Shown piece after piece: positions 1-6,722 of a stretch of DNA of 41,685 nt. The DNA is taken from NCBI GenBank assembly GCA_031271665.1, contig JAISVI010000060.1, positions 1 through 41,685 on the forward strand, in the 5' to 3' direction. The stretch's first letter is position 1. Every line of letters starts with the position of its first letter. The translations under genes and the position numbers were made by a program. The notes under the pieces were generated by a model. That model did not search any database. It was not told the DNA's origin and was given only the letters and a program-made list of their open reading frames with translations. Origin of the DNA: Oscillospiraceae bacterium. Lineage in GTDB: Bacteria; Bacillota; Clostridia; Oscillospirales; UBA929.

Positions 1-210
1 GACCTGATCGCGTTCGGTGAAGCCGGTCTTGCGGGGGAACTGCGGAGCGTCCCGTTTATCGAGCGAAGACTGTCGGAGGCGTACCGCCTCGGGTTCCATA
101 CGGCGGTCATCCCCGCGCAGGGGACGAAGAACATCGCCATACCCGACGGGATGCGGGTGTCTCGGGTCAAGGCGCTGAAAGAGGCGTGTGCCACGGCGTT
201 CAGGGGATGA
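1..210 (+). CDS. radA: RadA/Sms DNA repair ATPase, C-terminal fragment (5' end outside window)
   Basis: The open frame enters from the left edge and ends at TGA 208-210. The 69 visible residues read DLIAFGEAGLAGELRSV, then IERRLSEAYRLGF, then a short strand and IPDGMRVSRVKALKEA. This matches the C-terminal Lon-protease-like domain of RadA/Sms, whose family signature is a F/V-GE-x-GL-x-GE-x-R motif followed by an ERR/EKR helix. RadA is a RecA-like, LonP-related helicase-like ATPase that helps process recombination intermediates. The RecA core and zinc finger are not in the window. It converges on the leftward toxin-antitoxin pair with only 6 bases between stop codons. Confidence 0.88.
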   Translation, partial: DLIAFGEAGLAGELRSVPFIERRLSEAYRLGFHTAVIPAQGTKNIAIPDGMRVSRVKALKEACATAFRG

Positions 211-216
211 GGGTGC

Positions 217-540
217 TCAATTTTGATTGTTTAGAAAAGCAAGCAACCGATGCTTGTCATTCTCTGTAAGGGTTCCGATTGGGGTGTTGTTTTTGAAGGT
301 TGCCATTGACAGGGTAATCAATGTACCGGTGTCAATGTAGGATTGCATGTCAAGCCCAGCTTGCTTCCAATCGTTAATCGTAAAATATTGAGAACGTATT
401 GCTTCGCTTTTTCCTTCATACTTCGATGTAATTTGGTATATATCTACTGTGTTATCACCGAGAATAAACGCTAAAACGGGGCGGTTTTTACCGCCGCCGT
501 CCCATGATATATATGCAATAAAAATATCGAAGGGCTTCAT
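217..540 (-). CDS. PemK/MazF-like toxin of a type II toxin-antitoxin pair
   Basis: A 107-residue protein beginning MKPFDIFIAYISWDGGGKNRPVL. The K-x-RPVL strand after a short hydrophobic strand is typical of the MazF/PemK/CcdB-like barrel, whose known members are ribosome-independent endoribonucleases. A later strand, DTGTLITLS, fits the TSKVR/TxS region of the family. I chose ATG 540 because its A is shared with the antitoxin's TGA stop (TGATG), a coupled arrangement; an in-frame start 18 bases upstream exists but would intrude on the antitoxin. Base composition is clearly more AT-rich than eda next door, suggesting acquisition. The fold call is by motif only; the cleavage specificity cannot be read. 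Confidence 0.72.
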   Translation of the reverse strand: MKPFDIFIAYISWDGGGKNRPVLAFILGDNTVDIYQITSKYEGKSEAIRSQYFTINDWKQAGLDMQSYIDTGTLITLSMATFKNNTPIGTLTENDKHRLLAFLNNQN

Positions 541-845
541 CAGCCGTTTACCGCCCAATTATAAATATCCGGGTGTTTTTCCTTATCGATAATCACATTG
601 CCGTTCTCATCGGAGGGAAGTGTGACGCGTTTTGGGTTACGCCTTAAAGCCGCCGCCACAATTTGTTCGTCTAATGACAGAGCCACAGCAGGTTGAAACG
701 GTAACCGGCGCTCCGCTATGATTTGCCGGTAAAACATATTGATTGCTGTTGTCTGGTCTAGACCCATACGCGCCAATAGCTGTGACGCCATTTCTTTAAC
801 GTCGGGATCAATTTTAATATTTACATTTGCTTTTGCGGCTTCCAT
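540..845 (-). CDS. RelB/DinJ-family antitoxin
   Basis: A 101-residue protein with a ribbon-helix-helix N-terminus: VNIKIDPDVKEMASQLL, then MGLDQTTAINMFYRQII, and a LPF motif. This is the RelB/DinJ pattern (one DNA-contacting strand, two helices), which in known systems represses its own promoter and neutralises the toxin through the C-terminal tail. Start ATG 845 follows GGGGTGAT at good spacing; an upstream in-frame GTG at 854 lacks one. Its stop codon shares a base with the toxin start. The -35 box of its promoter overlaps the eda stop codon, so the pair is transcribed on its own within the tail of a host operon. A RelB-type antitoxin with a PemK-like toxin is a mixed pairing. Confidence 0.82.
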   Translation of the reverse strand: MEAAKANVNIKIDPDVKEMASQLLARMGLDQTTAINMFYRQIIAERRLPFQPAVALSLDEQIVAAALRRNPKRVTLPSDENGNVIIDKEKHPDIYNWAVNG

Positions 846-863
846 TTTGATCACCCCAACAAT

Positions 864-892
864 AATGTAACATATTATAACGATATTGTCAA
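864..892 (-). promoter_or_regulatory. Promoter of the antitoxin-toxin pair
   Basis: On the minus strand TTGACA (892-887) is followed after exactly 17 bases by TACATT (869-864). The predicted transcript start lies about 12 bases upstream of the antitoxin ribosome binding site. The -35 hexamer overlaps the eda stop codon (891-889). Direct repeats of ATATT between the boxes could be a binding site for the ribbon-helix-helix antitoxin; this last point is inference. Confidence 0.7.
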
Positions 893-1539
893 CACGTTGG
901 ATTGAAATTCCGATGCGTTACCCGTGCTCGCAGCGCCGCCGCTTCCGCCGCGAGGCGTTCAATCGCCGCAAAGTCCCCCGCGTCGATCAGCGATTCGGGC
1001 GCCATCCAGCTGCCGCCTACCGCCAGCACCTGCGGGATCTTCCAATACTCTTCCGCGTTCCGCGCGTCGATGCCGCCGGTCGGGACGAACCGCACACCGC
1101 CGAACGGGGCGGCGAGCGCTTTGACGGTAGCCGCGCCGCCGTAATTGGCGGCGGGGAAGAACTTAACCGCCGTCAGCCCCAGATTGAGCGCCGCGCAAAT
1201 TTCGGAGGGTGTCACAACACCGGGGATTACCGGCAACCGGTACGCCTGCGCTTGCCGCACAATCCCGGCGTCCAGGCCGGGGGAGACGATGAAGCGCGCG
1301 CCCGCGTCTTTCGCGTCTTTGAGCTGCTCTTGCGTCAGCACGGTGCCCGCGCCGACCAGCATGTCGGGAACCTCTTTTGCAATCGCCGCAATCGCGTCCG
1401 GCGCGGCGGCAGTGCGGAAGGTGATCTCGACGACGCCGACGCCGCCGTTTTTGAGCGCGAGCGCCAGCGGCGCCGCTTTCGCGGCGTCTTTGATTTTGAT
1501 GACCGGTACAATGCCGCAGCGTTCGATTTGTGTGAACAC
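889..1539 (-). CDS. eda: 2-dehydro-3-deoxy-phosphogluconate (KDPG/KHG) aldolase
   Basis: 216 residues, the usual length of Eda. It cleaves KDPG to pyruvate and glyceraldehyde 3-phosphate in the Entner-Doudoroff or uronate pathways. Visible signatures: GIVPVI near the N-terminus, VEITFRT at 38-43 (catalytic Glu39), VGAGTVL at 62-68, and the Schiff-base lysine K126 in LTAVKFFPA; FVPTGGID forms the phosphate site. GTG 1539 starts immediately after the TAA of the DUF2225 gene (TAA-GTG), with GGAGG eight bases upstream, so the two are coupled. No kinase or dehydratase of the pathway is in the window. Confidence 0.95.
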   Translation of the reverse strand: MFTQIERCGIVPVIKIKDAAKAAPLALALKNGGVGVVEITFRTAAAPDAIAAIAKEVPDMLVGAGTVLTQEQLKDAKDAGARFIVSPGLDAGIVRQAQAYRLPVIPGVVTPSEICAALNLGLTAVKFFPAANYGGAATVKALAAPFGGVRFVPTGGIDARNAEEYWKIPQVLAVGGSWMAPESLIDAGDFAAIERLAAEAAALRARVTHRNFNPTC

Positions 1540-2262
1540 TTACTTTGCCTCCGCCGCCTTCAGATCGTTGATGGCGTCGTCGGCCGCGTCTTTTTGAACG
1601 CGTGTGCTGTTGACATCCACCTTTACCTTATACAGGAAATCCCGCGCGGTACGCAAGTCCCCGATTTTTACGCTGAGCATCCCTGCCCGCAAGCAAAGCG
1701 ACGGGTTTTTCTGCGGCGGGATACGGACTGTTTGGAACGCGGTTATGTATGTCTTCTGCGCTTCGGCGGCGGCGTACTGCTCCATCTCGCGGTCTTCCGC
1801 GTCGGCGTAGATGTTGCTCAGTTTCAGCCATAAGCCGGCTTCCACAAGCGCGTGATCGGAAAACCCCACCGCGGCGCATTGCAGGGCAAGGTAATACCGC
1901 TCGAACACCGCGTCGCTGTTTGGGGTTTCGAGCCACGGCGAAAGCGACGGCAGAAACGGCGCGAGCCGTTCCAGAATCATTTTCCGGTGGGAGAAGATGA
2001 TCTTGTCGAACAGAATCGTCTGCGCCGAATAAAAACACTTCGGGCAGGTGGTAATCTCGTAATACAATGGTTCTACATCCTTAAACGCCGTCCGCAATTC
2101 GCCGATCCGCAGCGGAATCAGCTTGACGTCGCGTATTTTGAGCGCTTTGAAATCGGCTTTGCAGACGGGGCATTGGAACGCCCCCACAGACATATAGGCT
2201 TTGTCTTCTTTCATCGGAAGCCGGTAGCCGCCCTTGTGGCCGTCCGGGTACAGATTCGACAT
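1540..2262 (-). CDS. DUF2225 family protein
   Basis: 240 residues starting MSNLYPDGHKGGYRL. A zinc-type CPVC (residue ~31) and a later CPKC form two CxxC pairs in the N-terminal third, as in DUF2225 proteins of Bacillota, followed by a helical, TPR-like C-terminal region. The function of the family is not established; it is found in sporulating Clostridia and Bacilli. I start at ATG 2262, preceded by AGGAAAG about ten bases upstream; the frame stays open further upstream but runs into the intergenic repeat at 2313-2466, where no family sequence is seen. First gene of a leftward pair with eda. Confidence 0.75.
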   Translation of the reverse strand: MSNLYPDGHKGGYRLPMKEDKAYMSVGAFQCPVCKADFKALKIRDVKLIPLRIGELRTAFKDVEPLYYEITTCPKCFYSAQTILFDKIIFSHRKMILERLAPFLPSLSPWLETPNSDAVFERYYLALQCAAVGFSDHALVEAGLWLKLSNIYADAEDREMEQYAAAEAQKTYITAFQTVRIPPQKNPSLCLRAGMLSVKIGDLRTARDFLYKVKVDVNSTRVQKDAADDAINDLKAAEAK

Positions 2263-2312
2263 CGGTTCGCCCGCTTTCCTTTGTTTTTCGTTGTCCGGTT
2301 TATTATCGAAGT

Positions 2313-2466
2313 GTTGAAAATTGCGTGTTGACCTGAAAGGTGAACGAGCGCGGCGCTTGCGAGCAGGCACCTATGGCGCGGTATCGCAAAAGCGCCTGCT
2401 GCGAAGAGCGAGCTTGCTCGCTTGACAGCCGCGAAGCGGTAAAGCCGGAGCGGGCAATTTTTCAAC
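2313..2466. repeat. Structured intergenic repeat, copy A
   Basis: A 154-base element bounded by a near-perfect inverted repeat: GTTGAAAATTGC at 2313-2324 and GCAATTTTTCAAC at 2454-2466. Inside are a small ACCT-GAA-AGGT hairpin, a region starting GAACGAGCGCGGCGCTTGCG, and a GCGAGC-TT-GCTCGC hairpin. The core is shared with copy B (3926-4024), which lacks about 50 central bases. It sits between the leftward DUF2225 gene and rightward htrA. Confidence 0.7.
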
Positions 2467-2483
2467 ATGCCCATTATACCTTT

Positions 2484-2530
2484 TTTTTACGGGTCTGTAA
2501 AGCCAGCATTTACAAAATCGTAAAAAATGC
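2484..2530. other. Nested inverted repeat upstream of htrA
   Basis: A run TTTTTTACG near 2486 pairs with CGTAAAAAA near 2519, and inside it TGTAAA pairs with TTTACA. It has the form of a symmetrical terminator or hairpin. It lies in the 352-base gap between the DUF2225 gene and htrA, which otherwise holds copy A of the structured repeat and the htrA leader. I could not assign a convincing htrA promoter there. Confidence 0.4.
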
Positions 2531-2614
2531 TTCATGGCGAAGACATAATTACCGCTTATTATGGAACCATAGAATCGCCGGGTTAAAGCTGGCAAGAGAA
2601 AGGACGGTTCAATC

Positions 2615-3865
2615 ATGGAACCTAATCAGCACTTCGAGTTTCAAATTGAGCGGCCTGCCGCTCCCGCAGCGAAGAGGCGCCGGTTTATGCCGATGTACAT
2701 CGCGCTCTTTCTGGCGTTTACCCTGCTTGTTGGCGGCGCGGGCGGCGCAGTCGGCTACTACATGAGCGAAAACGGCGAACCGGAGCCTTTGCAGCAGCAA
2801 CAACCTGACAACACCGATCCTGCCAATACCGGGAAAACGCCGGACAAGACGGCGGTTCCTGCGGCGGCTCTGCCTTCGGCGCAAGGCGGGAGCGCACTGA
2901 GTATCCAAGAGATATTCGAATTCGGCGACCGCTCCACCGTGGCCATCTCGACGATGACCGACAGCGTCAACGTTTTCGGGCAGCCGGTTTCGCAGGCGTC
3001 GGCCGGTTCGGGATTTGTGCTGACGGCGGACGGGTATATCTTAACAAACCATCACGTGATTGACGGCGCTTCCGACATCGCCGTATTGCTGTACGACGGA
3101 TCGGAATACCCCGCCGAAATCATCGGCGGCGACATGAAAACCGACATTGCCGTGCTCAAGATAGACGCGGAGGGCTTAATTCCGGTGCAGATCGGCGACT
3201 CCGACAGCTTAAAGGTCGGCGATCAGGTCGTGGGGATCGGCAATCCGCTGGGGGAACTGGCGAACTCGCTCACCGTCGGACACCTGAGCGCGAAAAAACG
3301 CATCATCTCGATTGACGACACCCCGCGTCAGATGCTCCAGATTGTCGCGTCGGTTTCGCCGGGCAACTCCGGCGGTCCGCTGTTCAACATCAGCGGGCAG
3401 GTCATCGGCGTGGTGTCGGCGAAGACGGTGGCGGACGGCGTAGAGGGGATCGGGTTCGCCATCCCGATCAATCTTGCGGCCGACATCGCAAACGAATTGA
3501 TTCAGAACGGCAAAGTTACAGGCCGTCCGCTATTGGGGATTTCCTACCAAGAACTGGCCGTTTTGGATAACGCGGACGATTATCCGAAGGGCGTGTATGT
3601 AGCGCAGGTAAACCCCGGCAGCGCCGCGGAGACAGCGGGTCTCAAAGATGGCGACGTGATTACCGCTTTTGAAGGCGAACGCATCACTTCCGGTTCCGGG
3701 CTGCTGATCGCGAAAGATTTATGCCGCGTAGGCGACACGGTCACGGTCACAGTCTGGCGGAGCGGGCAGGAGATCGACCTTTTGGTGACCTTTACCGAGG
3801 AAGCCGAGGAGGTAACAGAACAGCCAACCAACCAGAATCCGTATTTCAACCCTTGGGGAAGATAA
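2615..3865 (+). CDS. htrA: HtrA/DegP-like membrane-anchored serine protease with PDZ domain
   Basis: 416 residues. A short cytoplasmic N-terminus ending in KRRR is followed by one membrane segment (about 25-48) and a Pro/Gln-rich linker, so the protease domain is outside the cell. The trypsin-like triad is visible: H147 in TNHHVID, D177 in KTDIAVLK, S252 in SPGNSGGPLFN. A PDZ domain follows (about 302-395, GVYVAQVNPGSAAETAGLKDGD). It fits the HtrA/YycK class of surface quality-control proteases. AAAGGACGG lies upstream of ATG 2615. Monocistronic, flanked by both copies of the structured repeat. Confidence 0.95.
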   Translation: MEPNQHFEFQIERPAAPAAKRRRFMPMYIALFLAFTLLVGGAGGAVGYYMSENGEPEPLQQQQPDNTDPANTGKTPDKTAVPAAALPSAQGGSALSIQEIFEFGDRSTVAISTMTDSVNVFGQPVSQASAGSGFVLTADGYILTNHHVIDGASDIAVLLYDGSEYPAEIIGGDMKTDIAVLKIDAEGLIPVQIGDSDSLKVGDQVVGIGNPLGELANSLTVGHLSAKKRIISIDDTPRQMLQIVASVSPGNSGGPLFNISGQVIGVVSAKTVADGVEGIGFAIPINLAADIANELIQNGKVTGRPLLGISYQELAVLDNADDYPKGVYVAQVNPGSAAETAGLKDGDVITAFEGERITSGSGLLIAKDLCRVGDTVTVTVWRSGQEIDLLVTFTEEAEEVTEQPTNQNPYFNPWGR

Positions 3866-3925
3866 TTGGGGAGGTTGCAGACAAAGCCGTTTTGCTCCGA
3901 GCGAAGCGGATTGTCAAATGAGAAG

Positions 3926-4024
3926 CTCTAAAAACCTCATGTTCGCCGTTAGGCGAACGAGCGGAGCGCTTGCGAACAGGCGCTTTAGCGCGGCATCGCA
4001 AGCCGGAGCGGGAGGTTTTTAGAG
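3926..4024. repeat. Structured intergenic repeat, copy B (also a likely bidirectional terminator)
   Basis: A 99-base element closed by a perfect 13-bp inverted repeat: CTCTAAAAACCTC at 3926-3938 and GAGGTTTTTAGAG at 4012-4024. Inside: a 7-bp hairpin GTTCGCC-GTTA-GGCGAAC (3941-3958), then the core shared with copy A (GAACGAGCGGAGCGCTTGCG onward), in which GCTTGCGA pairs with TCGCAAGC. It lies between htrA and the convergent deacetylase gene, where a terminator is needed; A- and T-tracts at both ends would suit both directions. Confidence 0.72.
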
Positions 4025-4119
4025 TGCCATAAGTGAGGAAACTGGAGCAAAATCACAGTTTTGTGAAGTTTTACGAACTTGCCGGGCAAAACGGCGCATG
4101 GCTGCGCTACTACGTGTCT

Positions 4120-4872
4120 TCAGCCGGGCATCTGCCTGCCCGCGCTGTCAACGCTGTACTCGCCATAATGAAGCATTTCGCTTACCGCGCACAAATCAAA
4201 GCCGTCGCGCTGAAGGGTCTGGATAACGCCCGGAAGCGCGGCGGCTGTGTGCGTTGCGCCAAGGTTGAACAGAATTATGGAACCCGGCCCGGTTTCCTTA
4301 ATGACGCGCTTTTGAATGTCCGCCGCATCCGCGCCCTTCCAGTCAAGGCTGTCCACATCCCACTGAATCGCGGTCATTCCGGCGCTGTTCACGGCCGTGA
4401 TGACTTTGTCGTCATATTCGCCGTACGGGATACGGAAAAGCGCCGGGGTGACGCCGGTCGCGGCGGCTATCGCCTCGCCGGCGCGGCGCACGTCGGACTC
4501 TATTTCACTTGAACTCATTCTTGTCATATGCGCGTGGGCGTCCGAATGGCTCATGACCTCGTGTCCCGCCTGGGCAAGGGCGCTTGCGGAATCGGGGTAC
4601 GCGCGCGCCCATTCGCCGGTGACAAAGAACGTGGCGCGTACGCCATGCCGCGCCAGAACGTCGATAATAACCTCGACATCCGCGCTGTTTTCCGAAACGT
4701 CAAAGGTAAGCGCGGCGGTGTTATACTCCCGGCTTACGCTCATAACGGGCATAAGCCGGGCGGCGGGCGCGCCGAATAGGCCGGGGCTTATCCAATAGGC
4801 AAGCCCCGTGCCGATGCCCACCGCAAGCAAAAGAAGAATAAGCACACGCAGACGCACAAATATCACCTTCAT
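4120..4872 (-). CDS. PdaB-like polysaccharide deacetylase (NodB homology domain)
   Basis: 250 residues with one N-terminal membrane segment or uncleaved signal (about 9-27), then a NodB domain: ALTFDVSEN at 54-62, TFFVTGEWA, EVMSHSDAHAHM (H109 and H113 as metal ligands), FRIPYGEYD and QWDVDSLDW. The LTFDxS form rather than LTFDDGP is the PdaB/YlxY type; in the spore-forming members PdaB is needed for spore-cortex muramic lactam or spore stability. Start ATG 4872 sits 8 bases after GGGAGG. It is the last gene before the phage block and converges on htrA. Confidence 0.85.
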   Translation of the reverse strand: MKVIFVRLRVLILLLLAVGIGTGLAYWISPGLFGAPAARLMPVMSVSREYNTAALTFDVSENSADVEVIIDVLARHGVRATFFVTGEWARAYPDSASALAQAGHEVMSHSDAHAHMTRMSSSEIESDVRRAGEAIAAATGVTPALFRIPYGEYDDKVITAVNSAGMTAIQWDVDSLDWKGADAADIQKRVIKETGPGSIILFNLGATHTAAALPGVIQTLQRDGFDLCAVSEMLHYGEYSVDSAGRQMPG

Positions 4873-4898
4873 AATACACACCTCCCGGACATGTATAT

Positions 4899-4924
4899 GC
4901 GGACATGACGCAAGTCATGTCCGC
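4899..4924. other. Perfect 11-bp hairpin with GCAA loop
   Basis: GCGGACATGAC (4899-4909), loop GCAA, GTCATGTCCGC (4914-4924). The stem is perfect and the loop is of the GNRA class on the plus strand. It separates the deacetylase gene from the end of the phage portal gene and there is no T-run on either side, so an intrinsic terminator is unlikely. It could be an RNA-stabilising stem or a protein-binding palindrome. Confidence 0.55.
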
Positions 4925-4939
4925 ACAGGCACGTATGTT

Positions 4940-6688
4940 TTAAACGGCGGGTAAAACCGGCGGCGCGGCAGAGAGGCTCTTTTCCTCAAGCTGCGCCTTC
5001 GTGGCGGCCGCGCCGGGGTAGTGAAGCAGTTCAAGCTTGTGCCAGTACAGTATAAGCGTTTCCGGCAGAGCCGGGTCGCCGAAGGCCCCGGACTGGAAGT
5101 TGCGGGTCGTCTCGCGCCAAAGCGCCTCGCGGTTTTGGGCAAGCGGGGCGGAGATGTCGGTGGAAAAAAGGAAGTCGTCGTTCCAGTACCATTTGCCGTT
5201 CTCGTCCCGCGCAAGGAAGTCATAGCGGCTGAACTCCCTGTAGACGCGCCCGCCGCCCGCGCCGGAGCTTACAACGGGCGTATGCTCATCGGCATAGGCA
5301 AGTTTGAATTTAAACATAAGCTCGAAAAGCGCGGCGTACGCGGCGTTCTTCATAACTCGCTTGGACTCGAACCTGCCCGCGGACTGCGCGGCGGCGAACT
5401 CCTTGGCCGCGCCGCTTGTGGCGGTGGGGTCGCGGCGGCCAAGGAACGAGTCGGTGATGCCGATTGCCTGCCGCGCCTCTTCATAGACATGGTTTTGATA
5501 GGTAAGGTCGCCGGAGATATTGGGTTGGACGTTCACAACGTCTATCATCTGCTTCTGGGCGGGGTTATCAAGGTAAATTATCTTCAGCTCGCCGTCGGTC
5601 TTGTCAACGCTTACCCCGGCGGGCAGGGTGACGTAACTGCCGCCCTTCAGAAGCTTTTCTCCGATTTTGGTGGAAAGCTTTTTCACGGTGTTCTGCTGGT
5701 CGCGTATCTTGTCCGCGTCCGAATCGCCCAAAAGCTTCCCGTAAGAGGAGACGTTCTTGCGGATAATTATCGGATAGCGTCCGGGCTTATAGTACGGTAT
5801 AAGCGTCGGAATGCCGTTTTCAACGGCCGGAATGACGCTTGCGTCACTGCGCACAATGTCGCGCCGAAGCATTTCGTATTCGTCCTCGCGGGACGAAAAT
5901 TTCTCCCCTCCGCAGTTTTCGCACACGCCGTACCCCGGCGCGCCGCAACTTTCACAGGTATAGCTCTGCCGCGCCTGATAGTCCTCCATGTCGCAAAGCA
6001 CCGTGTCGCCCGCCCAAGAGAAAAGGCCGACGCCGCCGCCTTCGCCGCGGTAATAGGCAAAGCACTGGGTCACAAGCTCGCTTTCCGCGTCTGCGGCGTC
6101 ATCCCACCCGTTATTCCCGTCCGCTCCGTCAACTTTTTTGCCGTATCTGCGGTAGATTGACTGGCGGGTCTGGGGCAGGGTGAAGATAAAATAGTCCATG
6201 CTCTCCACGCCCTCGGTAACGCCGGGCTGGGGAAGAATCCTGCTTGGGTGCAGAAGCCTTACGGAAAGCTTACCCGCGGACTCCTTCCCGCCGCTTCCCG
6301 CGGGTTTGCTGTCCCACTCGCAAAGGAACAGCCCCGCGCCCTGGATAAGCGCCGTGCGCTCCTGCATATCGTTCATGGTTTCAAAGTCCATGCGGTCAAG
6401 CTCGTTGCGAAGCATGTCCTCGATAAGCGCGGCAAGACCCTCGTCCTGCTTCCTGCGCGCCGTGACTTTGGGCTGCGGAACGGCGCTGTCAATTTGCGCG
6501 TCGATAAGCTCGGCGATTATATTGCGCACATGGGTGGCGGATTTCGCGCGTCCGCGCCCGTCCGCCGCCGTGATGGCGCTTTCCCCGGCATACAACCTCT
6601 CGCGCTCGTCCATAAGCGCAAGTTCGCCCGCGAAGGCCGCCTCGGCCTTCGCGTACCTCTCGCGCCAAAGCTCTAATTTTGCGTTCAT
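4940..6688 (-). CDS. Phage portal protein with zinc-ribbon insertion
   Basis: 582 residues, the expected length for a portal protein: the ring at the capsid vertex through which DNA is packaged. N-terminal ERYAKAE helices are followed by HVRNIIAELIDAQIDSAVPQPKV, a pattern of phage portal proteins in Clostridia phages, then a helical core (QQNTVKKLSTKIGEKLLKGG, SGAAKEFAAAQSAGR). Two CxxC pairs at C245/C248 and C256/C259 form a zinc ribbon in the middle, unusual for portals. AAAGGAGAG precedes ATG 6688. It follows the large terminase gene by 34 bases. No protease or capsid gene follows; the next gene is host-like. Assignment rests on position and sequence style. Confidence 0.75.
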   Translation of the reverse strand: MNAKLELWRERYAKAEAAFAGELALMDERERLYAGESAITAADGRGRAKSATHVRNIIAELIDAQIDSAVPQPKVTARRKQDEGLAALIEDMLRNELDRMDFETMNDMQERTALIQGAGLFLCEWDSKPAGSGGKESAGKLSVRLLHPSRILPQPGVTEGVESMDYFIFTLPQTRQSIYRRYGKKVDGADGNNGWDDAADAESELVTQCFAYYRGEGGGVGLFSWAGDTVLCDMEDYQARQSYTCESCGAPGYGVCENCGGEKFSSREDEYEMLRRDIVRSDASVIPAVENGIPTLIPYYKPGRYPIIIRKNVSSYGKLLGDSDADKIRDQQNTVKKLSTKIGEKLLKGGSYVTLPAGVSVDKTDGELKIIYLDNPAQKQMIDVVNVQPNISGDLTYQNHVYEEARQAIGITDSFLGRRDPTATSGAAKEFAAAQSAGRFESKRVMKNAAYAALFELMFKFKLAYADEHTPVVSSGAGGGRVYREFSRYDFLARDENGKWYWNDDFLFSTDISAPLAQNREALWRETTRNFQSGAFGDPALPETLILYWHKLELLHYPGAAATKAQLEEKSLSAAPPVLPAV

Positions 6689-6722
6689 TTTGTCTCTCCT
6701 TTGATTTTATTCGCAGGGGCGC

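Noticed and set aside
886-1833. Long rightward open frame opposite eda and the DUF2225 gene
   Set aside because: It is an Arg/Pro-rich antisense shadow of GC-rich codons; the minus-strand products match known families with full motifs.
3941-3958. GTTAGGC in repeat copy B, resembling an integron attC core site
   Set aside because: There is no matching RYYYAAC partner at the far end and no integrase; the closing repeats have a different form.
4899-4924. Intrinsic terminator
   Set aside because: No T-run follows the stem on either strand.
5021-6160. 379-codon rightward frame opposite the portal gene
   Set aside because: No family motif, no ribosome site, and the minus-strand frame is a coherent phage protein.
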